Below are positions 19,110 through 29,223 of a stretch of 64,000 nt of DNA, in pieces. Within the stretch, counting starts at the first letter, position 1. The number at the start of each line of letters is the position of its first letter. A program made the translations under genes and the position numbers. The DNA is taken from NCBI RefSeq assembly GCF_900115655.1, contig NZ_FOXF01000002.1, positions 83,033 to 147,032 on the forward strand, in the 5' to 3' direction. Under the pieces are notes generated by a model. That model had not been told where the DNA came from. It did not search any database and saw only the letters and a program-made list of their open reading frames with translations. The stretch comes from Ruminobacter amylophilus (GTDB taxonomy: Bacteria; Pseudomonadota; Gammaproteobacteria; Enterobacterales; Succinivibrionaceae).

Positions 19110-19461
19110 GGTTTACAAGCAAAAATATTAAAAAACTTTCAAAAAGTTTCATGAAAACATTTACATTTGTATGAAAATATTTTCAAAACAATGTATATTT
19201 TTTATAAAACCCCAAAAAAGTGCGACTAATATCAAAAAACGATTACTTTGTAACCAATTTGTAAATTTTTAACATGAAATAAACTTTCATTAAACATGAA
19301 AGTAATGTCAATTAAAAAATGAAGTCCTGTGACTTTGAGAAATTTTATGGAATTTGGAACATATTACCGGTATGAAGATTAGAATGTCTTTTGGCTTTAA
19401 CTTTAACTTCCTGCCGGTTAATGATCAGGACGATAGTGTCTTTTCAGATTCTCGTTTCGCC
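19110..19461. other. AT-rich gap between the Sel1 gene and the peptide array
   Basis: Strongly AT-rich, no gene. It contains inverted repeats AAACTTT-CAA-AAAGTTT (19133-19149) and ACTTTCAT-TAAAC-ATGAAAGT (19283-19303). CATGAAA also recurs several times. These may bind regulators of the array; no terminator for the Sel1 gene was recognised. Confidence 0.5.
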
Positions 19462-21162
19462 TTACCATCCTGTATAAGGATTGTGGCATTTTGACGTATT
19501 TTCTGTTTTATCGGCTGTGATTGAGCTGTTAAGGTTTTTCTTTATTTTAAGAATATTCTGCGGTACGGCGGTTTTTAGGTAACGATGACATTTTTCGGAT
19601 CTGGCAATCCAGGGGAATATGTCAGATGAAGCGGTTTTCAGACTATACAGATAGTCAATCAGCCTGTCAGTGGCTGATATGCTACCTTGTTCTGCGGCAT
19701 CGGTGAGAAATCTGATAATTGTTTCCTGGGCATTCGGAATATCTTTTACCGATGTTATATATATGTCTGCCAGAATTTCGTTTGAGAGGGAATCTTTAAG
19801 CTTGACTCCTTTTAAGGCAAATTTTTCTGCCTTATCCACAGACTGCAGCAGGTGGTAATAAAGATGAGCCAGAATACCGTAGGATTCAGGAGTTTTCAGA
19901 ACAGCAGCCCTAAGAAGCAGTTTTTCGGCTTCCTTTATCTGAGACGGTTCTGGATTTTCAGTGTTAAGCAGGGCTTTTGCTGTTTTTATCAGTGATTTAG
20001 GCTGATTCAGTTCGGCTCCTTTGCGGTACATTCTGTAGGCAGTTATGACATCATGGTCCTGATGAAGTCTGCAGTCTCCGAGAGCGGCATAAATGTCTTC
20101 CTGTTCATAATTCATGTTTGCTGCTTTTTTAAAGAAGAAACATGCAGTATCCATATTGAAAAAGTCTGATTCTGTACTGCTGTATATGCTGCCAAGTCGG
20201 TATGAAGCTTCGGGTGAACCGTTATCTGCCGCTCTTCTGTAATAATTTACGGCTGAATTCATGTCCCGTGGAACATATATGCCTTCAGCATAAAGTCCTG
20301 CCAGAAAGTTGAGAGCCTGCAGATTGTTAAGAGCTGCAGCTTTCTGAATATACTTAAATCCTTCTGTTTTGTCTGCATTATCAGTTTTTTCATGAAAATG
20401 CATCAGTCCGATATTAAGGTATGCGCTGGTATTCCCTCTTTCTGCTGAAAGAAGGTAGTAGTGCATTGCTTTTTCATTGTCTTTTAATTCATCCGAGTGT
20501 TCGTAGACTGAACCAATCAGATAGTCGGTAATTCCGTTCTCGTCGTCATGAAGTTTTTTTAAAAGACGTATTTTTTCTGCATCACTGTCATTTGCGAAGT
20601 GGTGATACGGATTTCTTCTCCAGTATGATTCTTCGTTGTCATCAGCTGGCAGAATGGTCTTATGTTCACTGATTTCTGGTTTTTCCAGATGAAAACGGTA
20701 ATTTGGAGATTCTCTGTCGTATAGCTTAAGCTGATGTTCCGGGGAGATTTGAACTGCGAAGTATTTGGTTGCAGCTTCTGTGAACAGATATTTTTTCTGT
20801 TTAACCGTAATCAGAGCTATATCTGTATCTGTCAAAGGTGTTCTGGTTGTGTCATAACCTTTGATTGTAATGCTTTCAATGTAACTGTCAGCGTAATCGT
20901 CAGGGGATAGCAGTGTGGAATTTAAAGTACGGCTGTTGTTTGTGCACTTTGACATTACAACCTCAGATCTGTCGTAAATGCATTTTTCCAGTTCCTGTTT
21001 AATTTTTTCGCACTGTTCCAGCATATGTCCGAGAGCATATTTTTTCTGAAAATCTGCGAAAGCGTAGACGGTAAATATACCGGCGGCCGTAAATGACGCC
21101 AGAAAAAAAGCTATGGTCAGGTATTTCCCTGATATTCTGTTCTGTAAACTGCCGTGGTTCAT
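19462..21162 (-). CDS. Membrane-anchored Sel1-repeat protein
   Basis: 566 residues with one N-terminal membrane helix (about residues 14-34) and a large, probably periplasmic remainder. From about residue 225 to 520 there are Sel1-like (TPR-related) helical repeats, for example AAALNNLQALNFLAGLYAEG and YYRRAADNGSPEASYRLGSI. Residues 40-200 match nothing I recognise. Sel1 proteins act as interaction scaffolds in envelope, secretion or signalling processes. Start ATG at 21162. It stands alone between the frd operon terminator and the AT-rich gap, upstream of the peptide array on the same strand. A functional link to the array is possible but unproven. Confidence 0.8.
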   Translation of the reverse strand: MNHGSLQNRISGKYLTIAFFLASFTAAGIFTVYAFADFQKKYALGHMLEQCEKIKQELEKCIYDRSEVVMSKCTNNSRTLNSTLLSPDDYADSYIESITIKGYDTTRTPLTDTDIALITVKQKKYLFTEAATKYFAVQISPEHQLKLYDRESPNYRFHLEKPEISEHKTILPADDNEESYWRRNPYHHFANDSDAEKIRLLKKLHDDENGITDYLIGSVYEHSDELKDNEKAMHYYLLSAERGNTSAYLNIGLMHFHEKTDNADKTEGFKYIQKAAALNNLQALNFLAGLYAEGIYVPRDMNSAVNYYRRAADNGSPEASYRLGSIYSSTESDFFNMDTACFFFKKAANMNYEQEDIYAALGDCRLHQDHDVITAYRMYRKGAELNQPKSLIKTAKALLNTENPEPSQIKEAEKLLLRAAVLKTPESYGILAHLYYHLLQSVDKAEKFALKGVKLKDSLSNEILADIYITSVKDIPNAQETIIRFLTDAAEQGSISATDRLIDYLYSLKTASSDIFPWIARSEKCHRYLKTAVPQNILKIKKNLNSSITADKTENTSKCHNPYTGW

Positions 21163-21283
21163 AGCTTCATGGTTTTTATAATGTCGAAAATCTGATGATA
21201 AATGTCGTGTGGCACATTATATCAAATCAGTAAAAGATTTATGTAATATAAGAAATAAGGAAATACATCTCAGTGACAGATGA

Positions 21284-21314
21284 TAAAAAAAGCCTGAGAT
21301 TGAACTCAGGCTTT
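21284..21314 (-). terminator. Terminator of the frdABCD operon
   Basis: Stem AAGCCTGAG/CTCAGGCTT (21290-21298, 21305-21313). On the minus strand it is followed by a run of seven T. It lies about 35 bases after the frdD stop. Confidence 0.88.
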
Positions 21315-21347
21315 CTGATACTTATCTGCTGATTGTTAATTCAGTCA

Positions 21348-21692
21348 TTAAGCTCCGAAGAACTTTATTGCATAAACAACTAAAGCTGCAATTGACAGAA
21401 CAGCGGCCAGACCATAGAGTACATAGTGATGTACACGAGTGGTGTGGATGCAGAGATCATGCAGACCGTGATAGATTCTGTGGAAACCGTGCCATAAAGA
21501 TGCTGAAACGATTACGAATAAAGCACCGGCACCCCACCAGGTCTTAACAATTGCTGCCAGCTTGAAGCAGTCAACACCGAAGCCCTGAAGAATCATGAGG
21601 GTTAAAATTGCAGGTAACGCGAAAGCGATAACCATACCACCAAAACCGAATAAACCCCAGTAAATCGGTTCATCTGAACGACGAGTAGTCAT
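21348..21692 (-). CDS. frdD: Fumarate reductase membrane anchor subunit D
   Basis: 114 residues, three hydrophobic helices. It begins MTTRRSDEPIYWGLFGFGGM, matching the KRSDEPVFWGLFGAGGM start of E. coli FrdD (119 residues); the GFHRIYHGLHDLCIH segment is also conserved. With FrdC it anchors FrdAB in the membrane and binds menaquinol. Last gene of the operon, 12 bases after frdC. Confidence 0.93.
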   Translation of the reverse strand: MTTRRSDEPIYWGLFGFGGMVIAFALPAILTLMILQGFGVDCFKLAAIVKTWWGAGALFVIVSASLWHGFHRIYHGLHDLCIHTTRVHHYVLYGLAAVLSIAALVVYAIKFFGA

Positions 21693-21704
21693 TATGGTTC
21701 TCCT

Positions 21705-22112
21705 TTAAACTAAACAGGTACATGCCAGAACGATTACTGCGAATGCAATCGCAGCACCAATCCATTCAGCTGTAACAATCAGTTTAGCTGGAATAAGCTT
21801 GGTGTCAGTTGGTTTCTTGGTCGCAAACATACGAACTGCTTTAGGCATCAGATTGAACCAGGTAATGGTGTGGTACATTACAGAAGCTAAAGAAAGAATG
21901 TTTACGATAATAACCAGCGGATTCTTTAAGAAGGCTGTTACAGATTCTGCTGAGAGGCAGCTTAAAACTAAAAGTTCAAGTGCTACAACAACAGCTAAAA
22001 CGGCAGTAGCTTCACGAATCATATAAGCGATATAGAAACCGCGATCAGTCCACCAGTTTGCCTTTACAGGACGAACGTATGGCTTACGATATGACTTTAC
22101 ATTGTTTTCCAT
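21705..22112 (-). CDS. frdC: Fumarate reductase membrane anchor subunit C
   Basis: 135 residues with three membrane helices and the FrdC start (YRKPYVRPVKANWWTDRGFYIAYM, read as two blocks). E. coli FrdC has 131 residues. The ATG shares one base with the frdB stop (TAATG), a sign of translational coupling. Confidence 0.94.
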   Translation of the reverse strand: MENNVKSYRKPYVRPVKANWWTDRGFYIAYMIREATAVLAVVVALELLVLSCLSAESVTAFLKNPLVIIVNILSLASVMYHTITWFNLMPKAVRMFATKKPTDTKLIPAKLIVTAEWIGAAIAFAVIVLACTCLV

Positions 22113-22867
22113 TATTCTTCCTCACCTGGCTTGAACATCTTGATAACATAGTCGATAGCACTTGCCTTCTTTCCGAGCTGAATAGCTGAAGCAGGGTCTA
22201 CGTGCTTTGGACATACCTGTGAACAGTAACCTACGAAAGTACAGCTCCAAACACCTTCATCAAGGCTTAACAGCTTCATACGTTCAGCAGCGCCAGCATC
22301 ACGGCTATCAATGTTGTAGCGGTAAGCAAGAGTTAAAGCAGCTGGTCCGATGAAGTTCTTGTTCAGCTTGTACTGAGGACATGCAGCGTAGCAGATACCG
22401 CAGTTGATACACTGAGCGAACTGAAGGTAGCTGGTCATCTGCTGTGGAGTCTGAATGTAACCTTCGGTTAATGGCTTGTTTTCATTTTCCTTTGAAGGAA
22501 TGATGTAAGGCTTGATGCGTTCAAGCTTTTCAATGAAATCAGAAATATCAACAACGAGGTCGCGTTCGATAGGGAAGTTGGCTAAAGGTTCAATCTTCAT
22601 TGTCTTGCCGGCGTAATCTCTTAAGAAGGTCTTACAGGCGAGCTTTGGTACACCGTTAACCATCATACCGCAAGAACCGCAAACTGCCATACGGCAAGAC
22701 CAGCGGAAGCTGAGTTCAGGTTCCAGGAAATCCTTGATGTAGTTAAGAGCTTCAAGTAAAGAGGTTTCCTTTCTGTAAGGAACTTCAAAATCCTGAAGGT
22801 ATGGTTCTTTATCTGTTTCAGGACGATAGCGTGAAACAGAAATTTTCATGATCTGATTGTCTGACAT
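22112..22867 (-). CDS. frdB: Fumarate reductase iron-sulfur subunit
   Basis: 251 residues. The N-terminal ferredoxin-like domain holds the [2Fe-2S] ligands in [21 protein letters not shown] (Cys at about 58, 63, 66 and 78). The C-terminal domain has [14 protein letters not shown] and [11 protein letters not shown] for the [4Fe-4S] and [3Fe-4S] clusters. It carries electrons from menaquinol at FrdCD to FAD in FrdA. Its ATG overlaps the frdA stop as TAATG. Confidence 0.97.
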   Translation of the reverse strand: MSDNQIMKISVSRYRPETDKEPYLQDFEVPYRKETSLLEALNYIKDFLEPELSFRWSCRMAVCGSCGMMVNGVPKLACKTFLRDYAGKTMKIEPLANFPIERDLVVDISDFIEKLERIKPYIIPSKENENKPLTEGYIQTPQQMTSYLQFAQCINCGICYAACPQYKLNKNFIGPAALTLAYRYNIDSRDAGAAERMKLLSLDEGVWSCTFVGYCSQVCPKHVDPASAIQLGKKASAIDYVIKMFKPGEEE

Positions 22868-24678
22868 TACTTAGCTGCCTCCTGTTGTCTCTTCTTTTCA
22901 GCATCTTCAGCAGCTGCGCCGTATACACGTTCAGCAGGCTTAAAGCGGGTGATCTTAACATCGCTGTAGCTGATGGTTGGAACGTCGTCGCCATTCTTGA
23001 ATGCAAGAGTGTGCTTTAAGAAGTTTACGTCATCACGCTTCTTGTATGCGCCGTCCGGACCGTCAAGACGCTGGTGAGAACCGCGGGATTCCTTACGGTT
23101 GATAGCAGAGTTAGCCATACATTCTGCAACGTCAAGAGTATAGCCGAGTTCGATGGCATTAAGGAATTCAGTGTTGAATACGCGACCTGAAGTATCCTTG
23201 ATCTTGATGTTCTTGTAGCGCTTCTGCAGAGCCTTGAGGGTGTCGATGGTCTTCTGCATTGATTCTGCTTCACGGTAAATACCAACACCTTCTTCCATGG
23301 AATCGCCCATTTCATGACGAATCTTAGAGCAGCTTTCAGTACCGGTGCTGTTTTCAAACAGCTTGGTAGCCTTGAGAACAACTTCTTCAGCCTGCTTGGT
23401 GAGGAATTCTTCATTGCCGAACTGTACTGACTTGGCGTACTTGGCAGCTTCAATACCGGCAACCTTACCGAATACGATGGTTTCAACAAGAGAGTTAGAA
23501 CCGAGACGGTTAGCACCGTGAATACCAACAGAAGCACATTCACCGGCTGCATATAAACCAGGCTTGCGGGTTGCAGTCTTGCCGTCGGTTTCAATACCGC
23601 CCATGGTGTAGTGAACTACTGGACGAATTGGTACTGGAGATTCTGCTGGGTCAACACCGGCATAAGCCATAGCTAATTCACAGATCAGAGGGAGACGTTC
23701 ATGGAGATAATCCTTACCAAGATGTCTTAAGTCAAGGTGAACTGCATCGCCTAACGGAGTCTTGATGGTTCTGCCCTTCTTCTGTTCGTTCCAGAAAGCC
23801 TGTGAAACACGGTCACGCGGACCAAGTTCCATGTACTTGTTCTTTGGCTGTCCTACAGGAGTTTCAGGGCCGAGACCGTAGTCCTGGAGGTAACGGTAGC
23901 CGTCCTTGTTAACAAGGATACCGCCTTCACCACGACAGCCTTCGGTCATTAATACACCGCAACCGAGCAGACCGGTAGGGTGGTACTGAACGAATTCCAT
24001 GTCGCGTAAAGGTACGCCGTGGCGGTAGGCGAGAGCCATACCGTCGCCGGTTACGATACCGCCGTTGGTGTTGAAGCTGTATGCACGGCCGGCACCACCG
24101 GTAGCAAGAATAACAGACTTGGCAATAATGGTACGGCATACACCGTTCTGGATATCGTAGGTTACAACACCCTTGATCTGACCGTCTTCTTCAAGAAGGT
24201 CGAGAACGAAGTGTTCGTCGAAACGCTGAATTGAAGGGTACTTGATTGAAGTCTGGAATAAGGTGTGGAGCATGTGGAAGCCTGATTTATCTGCGGCAAA
24301 CCAGGTACGTGGTACTTTCATACCACCGAAACGACGTACGTTAACTTCGCCGTTAGGTTTTCTACTCCAAGGACAACCCCAGTGTTCGAGCTGGAACAGT
24401 TCTTCAGTGGTGTGAGCTACGAAGTAGTCAACAACATCCTGTTCGCACAACCAGTCACCACCGGCAACAGTGTCTTCAAAATGCTTTTCAAGGGTATCGT
24501 CTTCACCAATTACACCTGCAGCACCACCTTCTGCGGCCACGGTGTGGCTGCGCATTGGGTATACCTTGGAAATCAGTGCAATCTTAGTGGTTGGATCCTG
24601 TTCTGCAACAGCAATAGCTGCTCTGAGACCAGTACCACCTGCACCAACTATGGCGACGTCGGTCTTAATAATCTCCAC
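22867..24678 (-). CDS. frdA: Fumarate reductase flavoprotein subunit
   Basis: 603 residues (602 in E. coli). The dinucleotide-binding motif [11 protein letters not shown] is at the N-terminus. FAD is expected on His-45 in SHTVAAEGG, and the active site includes HPTGL and RGEGG segments. It reduces fumarate to succinate as the terminal step of anaerobic respiration. The start is GTG at 24678, seven bases after AGGAG. First gene of frdABCD, whose order and overlaps match enterobacteria. This enzyme rather than an Sdh operon fits a succinate-producing anaerobe. Confidence 0.98.
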   Translation of the reverse strand: MEIIKTDVAIVGAGGTGLRAAIAVAEQDPTTKIALISKVYPMRSHTVAAEGGAAGVIGEDDTLEKHFEDTVAGGDWLCEQDVVDYFVAHTTEELFQLEHWGCPWSRKPNGEVNVRRFGGMKVPRTWFAADKSGFHMLHTLFQTSIKYPSIQRFDEHFVLDLLEEDGQIKGVVTYDIQNGVCRTIIAKSVILATGGAGRAYSFNTNGGIVTGDGMALAYRHGVPLRDMEFVQYHPTGLLGCGVLMTEGCRGEGGILVNKDGYRYLQDYGLGPETPVGQPKNKYMELGPRDRVSQAFWNEQKKGRTIKTPLGDAVHLDLRHLGKDYLHERLPLICELAMAYAGVDPAESPVPIRPVVHYTMGGIETDGKTATRKPGLYAAGECASVGIHGANRLGSNSLVETIVFGKVAGIEAAKYAKSVQFGNEEFLTKQAEEVVLKATKLFENSTGTESCSKIRHEMGDSMEEGVGIYREAESMQKTIDTLKALQKRYKNIKIKDTSGRVFNTEFLNAIELGYTLDVAECMANSAINRKESRGSHQRLDGPDGAYKKRDDVNFLKHTLAFKNGDDVPTISYSDVKITRFKPAERVYGAAAEDAEKKRQQEAAK

Positions 24679-24986
24679 GTTATTCTCCTAAAAAGGTACA
24701 AAAATAAAAAGTTAAAAGGTTAAAAAATAAGACAGCCGTTTATGACTGACATGCTGTTCGCTATTTTACCAAAAATCAGCTAAAAATTCTCACTTTTTTT
24801 GCAGTAAATTTCGTGTGTGAACGGAGCCTGTGTGTATGATTTTTTTATGAATGGCTTATGTTTTTATCAATAGATGACTATATTGAGAGACTGATTTCAG
24901 GTAATGCCTGTGATTTGAGACGGTGATACTGAGAAAAGATGACTGAAGATGAAGGTTGTCAGGTACTCATCAAAGGACGGAATAGA
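24679..24986. other. frdA upstream region
   Basis: About 300 bases with the frdA Shine-Dalgarno (minus AGGAGAATAAC) and AT-rich sequence. I found no clear FNR site (only half-site TTGAT near 24867-24871 on the minus strand) and no additional gene. Confidence 0.4.
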
Positions 24987-25017
24987 AGAGCCGGAAAATG
25001 ATATTCCGGCTCTTTTT
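24987..25017. terminator. Terminator after psd
   Basis: Stem AGAGCCGGAA/TTCCGGCTCT with a seven-base loop, about ten bases beyond the psd stop. The T-run is better on the plus strand; on the minus strand the tail is TCTATTCC. Confidence 0.75.
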
Positions 25018-25021
25018 CTGA

Positions 25022-25879
25022 TTAGTTAGAGGTGCTGTCCGCCAGCGGTTCACCTAATTTGACTGGTTTGCCGGATTCGAGTCCGTCAACGAAAGATACC
25101 GCATCCTGACCGAACAGAAGAATTACTGTTGAACCAAGGTAGAATTTCCCCATCTTTTCTCCCTTTTTAAGAGATATATCCTTGTCTGAATAATCCCATA
25201 CAGTAACCTGTTTCAGTTTGTTCGGTGACACTTCTCCGTGCCATTCAGTTGAAATGCTGCCCACTATTGTTGCTCCGACCAGAACCATGGCCATAGGTCC
25301 TGCCGGTGTGTCAAACAGGCATACCGCTCTTTCATTTTTGGTGAAAAGTTCACTGATGGTTTTTACGTAGGTCGGGTTGACGCTGTAATATTTGCCGGGA
25401 ACGAAAAGCATCTTTTTCAGAGTGCCGTCTATCGGCATGTGAATGCAGTGATAGTTTGCAGGGGAAAGGTAGATGCAGATGAATTTACCGTCCTTGAATA
25501 CGGCTGCGTCTTCATCGTTACCGCCCACCAGCACTCTGAAACTGTAGTCCTGGCCCTTGGCTGCCACAATTCTTCCCTGTGTTATGTCGCCGAATTCCGC
25601 TATTGTTCCGTCCACAGGCATGCAAAGTCTGTTTTCTTCAGGGCATATAGGTCTGGCACCGTCTTTCAGATCTCTGGTAAAGAATTCGTTGAATGTCTTG
25701 TAATCCTCAGGTTTTTCCTTCTGAGCTTCACTCATGTCAATGCCGTATTTACTGATGAACTTGGTGATTGCCCAGGTAGTGAGGCTGCCCAGTTCATTGC
25801 GTGCCAATACGCCGGCTAATCTCGTAAGCAGGTATTTTGGCGTCATGCGGTGGATGATTGTCTTTACTGATTCGTTCAT
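25022..25879 (-). CDS. psd: Phosphatidylserine decarboxylase proenzyme
   Basis: 285 residues. Psd makes phosphatidylethanolamine from phosphatidylserine at the inner membrane. The self-cleavage site LGST lies near residue 251; its Ser becomes the pyruvoyl group. The expected Asp/His context (VDGTIAEFG, YHCIHMPIDG) and the LVGATIVGSIST stretch are present. Shine-Dalgarno AAGGAAAT precedes ATG. It lies five bases after rsgA, the usual rsgA-psd pairing of gammaproteobacteria. Confidence 0.96.
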   Translation of the reverse strand: MNESVKTIIHRMTPKYLLTRLAGVLARNELGSLTTWAITKFISKYGIDMSEAQKEKPEDYKTFNEFFTRDLKDGARPICPEENRLCMPVDGTIAEFGDITQGRIVAAKGQDYSFRVLVGGNDEDAAVFKDGKFICIYLSPANYHCIHMPIDGTLKKMLFVPGKYYSVNPTYVKTISELFTKNERAVCLFDTPAGPMAMVLVGATIVGSISTEWHGEVSPNKLKQVTVWDYSDKDISLKKGEKMGKFYLGSTVILLFGQDAVSFVDGLESGKPVKLGEPLADSTSN

Positions 25880-25884
25880 ATCGG

Positions 25885-26937
25885 TTATTTCCTTGTTTTC
25901 TTGCCCGGAGAACTGAAACTTGTCGGGGCATTCTGCTGCATGGATTCAATTATACGGTGATAGTTGTTAAAGCGCAACTGAGCAATTTCGGAATTTTTCA
26001 CTGCTTCAACAACTGCGCAACCGGGATCGTTCAGATGTTTACAGTCTCTGAACTTGCAGTAGGGGGTATGCTCAAGAAATTCGGGATATCCCTTGATTAC
26101 TTCTTCAGGAGTCAAATGCCAGAGACCGAATTCTCTTATCCCCGGAGAGTCGATAATGGTCGTGTGATCCGGAAGATGATACAGTCTTGAGCTGGTGGTG
26201 GTATGCTGTCCCAGACCGGAAATATCCGAAACTCTGTTGGTTGAAGCGTTTGCTTCAGGGATGATTCGGTTGATGATGGATGACTTGCCTACGCCTGACT
26301 GTCCGACAAGAATCGTGGTTTCTCCCCTGATGATTTCTTTTAATTCATCAATTCCTTCGCCGTTTTCAGTACTTACCCAGAGTGCTTTATAGCCTATCTT
26401 CTCATAGGTTTTCAGAATATCTGAGATTTCGTTTCTTTCATTTTCAGAAAAAAGGTCACTCTTATTTATAATCAGCACAGGCTGAACGTTGCAGTGAATA
26501 CAGGCAATGAGGTACCTGTCTATGATGTTGGTGGAAAACTCAGGTTCCCTTGTGCTTACTATAAGAATTCTGGTTATATTGGCGGCAACAGGTTTAACAC
26601 CGTCATAATAATCAGGACGGCTGAGAAGACTTGTTCTTGGTTTAAGTACTTCGATGAGACCGTTCTGTTCGGTTTCATTCTTGATGTTTGCCCTGAACAG
26701 AACCCTGTCACCTGTGGTGAGACCTTCAATTGTTCTTCTGATATAGCATCTGTGAACGGATAAATCAGCATCGTTTTCCACATCAGCCTGTTTACCGTAT
26801 CTGCTGATTACAGTACCTTCGGTCAGAGGCCCCAGAGATGAATCATCGGGTAAAAGTTCTTCTGTGTTTTTCAGCAGACGTTCATGTCGGGCCTTAATAT
26901 TGCGTGCCTGTCTGGTGGTAATTTTGTTTTTTGCCAT
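25885..26937 (-). CDS. rsgA: RsgA (YjeQ), circularly permuted ribosome biogenesis GTPase
   Basis: 350 residues. An N-terminal OB fold is followed by permuted GTPase motifs in the order G4 (NKSDL), G1 (GQSGVGKSS, about residue 210) and G3 (DSPGIREFGLW). A C-terminal zinc knuckle follows (CKFRDCKHLNDPGC). RsgA checks late 30S subunit maturation. First gene of the rsgA-psd unit. Confidence 0.97.
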   Translation of the reverse strand: MAKNKITTRQARNIKARHERLLKNTEELLPDDSSLGPLTEGTVISRYGKQADVENDADLSVHRCYIRRTIEGLTTGDRVLFRANIKNETEQNGLIEVLKPRTSLLSRPDYYDGVKPVAANITRILIVSTREPEFSTNIIDRYLIACIHCNVQPVLIINKSDLFSENERNEISDILKTYEKIGYKALWVSTENGEGIDELKEIIRGETTILVGQSGVGKSSIINRIIPEANASTNRVSDISGLGQHTTTSSRLYHLPDHTTIIDSPGIREFGLWHLTPEEVIKGYPEFLEHTPYCKFRDCKHLNDPGCAVVEAVKNSEIAQLRFNNYHRIIESMQQNAPTSFSSPGKKTRK

Positions 26938-27221
26938 TAATTATGGTGAATCCTATATCTGAAAATTATTTTTATTTCGTATGCCCATATTTTACTTCAT
27001 TTTTGATGTTTAACGAAAATATTGAACAAAAGATAGGATGTGTTCGGGATAAATCGTTGTCGAGATGCTTTGTCTCGCATGAAGTATCTATGGTATGAGA
27101 TGAAAAATCTCCGTATTTTCCGTAATAGGCCTGGGATTGTAAAAATTTGATTTAATTTTAATCAGGTGTGGTTAAAAAATATAAAATTCAAAGAAAATTT
27201 TGATTATTTGGAAAAAAATTG
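26938..27221. other. rsgA-tRNA-Gly gap
   Basis: AT-rich, divergent upstream region for rsgA (minus) and the tRNA-Gly unit (plus). A small hairpin CGAGA/TCTCG (27061-27077) is the only structure noted. No gene. Confidence 0.4.
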
Positions 27222-27249
27222 TTGCAAGAGTCTGAAATACAGGTATAAT
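27222..27249 (+). promoter_or_regulatory. Promoter of the tRNA-Gly pair
   Basis: -35 TTGCAA (27222-27227), 16-base spacer, -10 TATAAT (27244-27249). The first tRNA begins 16 bases after the -10 box. Confidence 0.75.
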
Positions 27250-27264
27250 GCACCTGTTTTTTCA

Positions 27265-27340
<76 letters not shown>

Positions 27341-27372
27341 GAAACTTCAGATAAACTTGTTATCGTTTTGAT

Positions 27373-27448
<76 letters not shown>

Positions 27449-27530
27449 AATTTTTTCAGATAACCAATCTTGTTTCAGATTCTGCAGATTCTTCTGTTTT
27501 ATTTGTTTTCTGTTGTTGGGTTCGAGCATT

Positions 27531-28352
27531 ATGGCTGCAAAGGTATTCAGATTTAAATCTTTTTCCATCACGCGTGAAAAGGCGGGAATGAAGTTAAGTA
27601 CCGATGCAGTGCTTCTGGGGGCATGGACAGCAGATTTGCTTAAAGATAAAAAATTTTCCGCTATCCTTGACATTGGCACGGGAACCGGAATTCTGGCCCT
27701 CATCATGGCTCAGAATTTTACGAATGCTAAGGTTGATGCTGTTGATATCGATGACGGAGCAATTCATGATGCCAGCCTGAATTTTTCCGCAAGCCCCTAT
27801 AAAGACAGATTAACTTTGATAAAAGAGGATATATCAACTTTTGGTCTCGAAAACAGCTACGGTAATTGCCGTAACGACAAAAGAGTTTATGAACTCATTA
27901 TCTGTAATCCTCCATATTTTGATTTCAGTGCTGAACTTGCCGATGATTCAAGAAAAAATGCCAGGTGCAATGTCAGTCTGTCTGCAGATGCGTTGTTTTC
28001 CTCTATAGCCAGATTAATGGCGGATGACGGCAGAGCCTGCATAATAATTCCGGTCGAGCAGGAAAAATCATATTTAACTGTTGCTCAAAAATGCGGTTTG
28101 ATCGCTGCTGACAGAGTAATGGTCAGATCAAAAAAGGATAAGGAGCCTTATGTCATTCTGCTTGGTTTTGTAAAATCAGGTAAGCTGCCTGTATTGGGTA
28201 ATCAGGATGCAGATGAGACAGATAATGAAAATCATTCTGTTTCTGTTGGAGAAATGAACAGTATTCATGAGTGTTATCTGCATGAAGATGATGGCTCCAG
28301 AAGTGTTTTTTTCAGCAGGATTACCGCTAATCTTTATCTTTTCAGCACATGA
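27531..28352 (+). CDS. trmN6: TrmN6-like tRNA1(Val) adenine-37 N6-methyltransferase (YfiC)
   Basis: 273 residues from ATG at 27531; a TTG six codons upstream is possible. A Rossmann methyltransferase with SAM motif DIGTGTGILALIMAQ and the catalytic NPPY block (ICNPPYFDF) of N6-adenine methyltransferases. The start FRFKSFSITREKAGMKLSTD matches the YfiC family signature. The C-terminal ~60 residues are longer and less conserved. The position right after two tRNA genes is suggestive, but its known target in E. coli is tRNA-Val. Confidence 0.88.
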   Translation: MAAKVFRFKSFSITREKAGMKLSTDAVLLGAWTADLLKDKKFSAILDIGTGTGILALIMAQNFTNAKVDAVDIDDGAIHDASLNFSASPYKDRLTLIKEDISTFGLENSYGNCRNDKRVYELIICNPPYFDFSAELADDSRKNARCNVSLSADALFSSIARLMADDGRACIIIPVEQEKSYLTVAQKCGLIAADRVMVRSKKDKEPYVILLGFVKSGKLPVLGNQDADETDNENHSVSVGEMNSIHECYLHEDDGSRSVFFSRITANLYLFST

Positions 28353-28535
28353 CATGTTTTGAATCTGCAAAAAATCGAAATATCTTGTTAAGGTTCTTGA
28401 TTGAGTTTATTATGGCTTCGGTGTCAGATATAGGTATGCATGCGGAATAACAGAGAAAACGGCCTGTATGTTTAACATGGCAGGCGGTTGTAATGTGTCC
28501 CTCATTTTATTTGCATTTGAATTGGAGAATAAACA

Positions 28536-29159
28536 GTGAGAGGCGGAGATTTGAATGACGGTTACAATAGAGATTATCGCAACAACGAAAATCGTGTTGA
28601 GAGAAACGGTCAGCAGGAGTATTCCAATCCTTTTCCCTGTGAAGAGAATAATTTAAGAAATGTTGAAAGATTTGGATTTCAGCCGAGCGGAAGAGAAAAG
28701 GCGTCAATTCGTGTTGAAGCCCAGAACTGTTCTGTTTTCATGCATATGGGGCTTTGGTCAAATGTTGCAAGTGTAATTCTTGCAATGCTTGATGCAACAA
28801 CAGTACTCGGCATTTTATCTCTGGTGTTTACTTTGATCGGACTTTCAAAAGTAAAAAAATTTTTTACCAGAGTCAATTCTGAGGAAAACAGAAAATTTGC
28901 AGCCGGTACAGCCTACACATACTGGGCCTCAATAGGAGTGCAGGTAATTATGATTATTCTGATGATGAAAGGCTTTATTAGTTCTCTCGATCATTCGTCT
29001 GATAGTGAGGATGGTGATGTCTATGATTTTGTTTTCCAGGGATTAAGCGGACTGGAAATTGGAGTGATGTTATTATGCACTGTGGCTGTTATTTTAATCA
29101 GTTTATACATGCTGTACGCCTGGTTGAGATTGCATAAGGCATTGAAGGCATACTATTAA
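28536..29159 (+). CDS. Unrecognised integral membrane protein, paralogue A
   Basis: 207 residues from GTG at 28536, eight bases after GGAG. The first ~60 residues are polar, Asn/Arg/Glu-rich and likely disordered. Then follow about four membrane helices: VASVILAMLDATTVLGILSL, FTLIGLSKVKK, ASIGVQVIMIILMMKGFI and IGVMLLCTVAVILISLYML. It shares layout and short motifs with the protein at 29472-29972 (VKK after helix 2, a LRL/WxKL-like end), so the two look like a duplicated pair. Function unknown. Confidence 0.75.
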   Translation: MRGGDLNDGYNRDYRNNENRVERNGQQEYSNPFPCEENNLRNVERFGFQPSGREKASIRVEAQNCSVFMHMGLWSNVASVILAMLDATTVLGILSLVFTLIGLSKVKKFFTRVNSEENRKFAAGTAYTYWASIGVQVIMIILMMKGFISSLDHSSDSEDGDVYDFVFQGLSGLEIGVMLLCTVAVILISLYMLYAWLRLHKALKAYY

Positions 29160-29189
29160 AAGGTTTGAAAGTATATAAAAATTATATTG

Positions 29190-29223
29190 CAGGGAGGCTG
29201 GACACAGCCTCCCTGTTTTTTTT
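29190..29223 (+). terminator. Terminator between the two paralogous membrane protein genes
   Basis: Perfect 11-bp stem CAGGGAGGCTG/CAGCCTCCCTG, four-base loop, T8. Confidence 0.95.
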
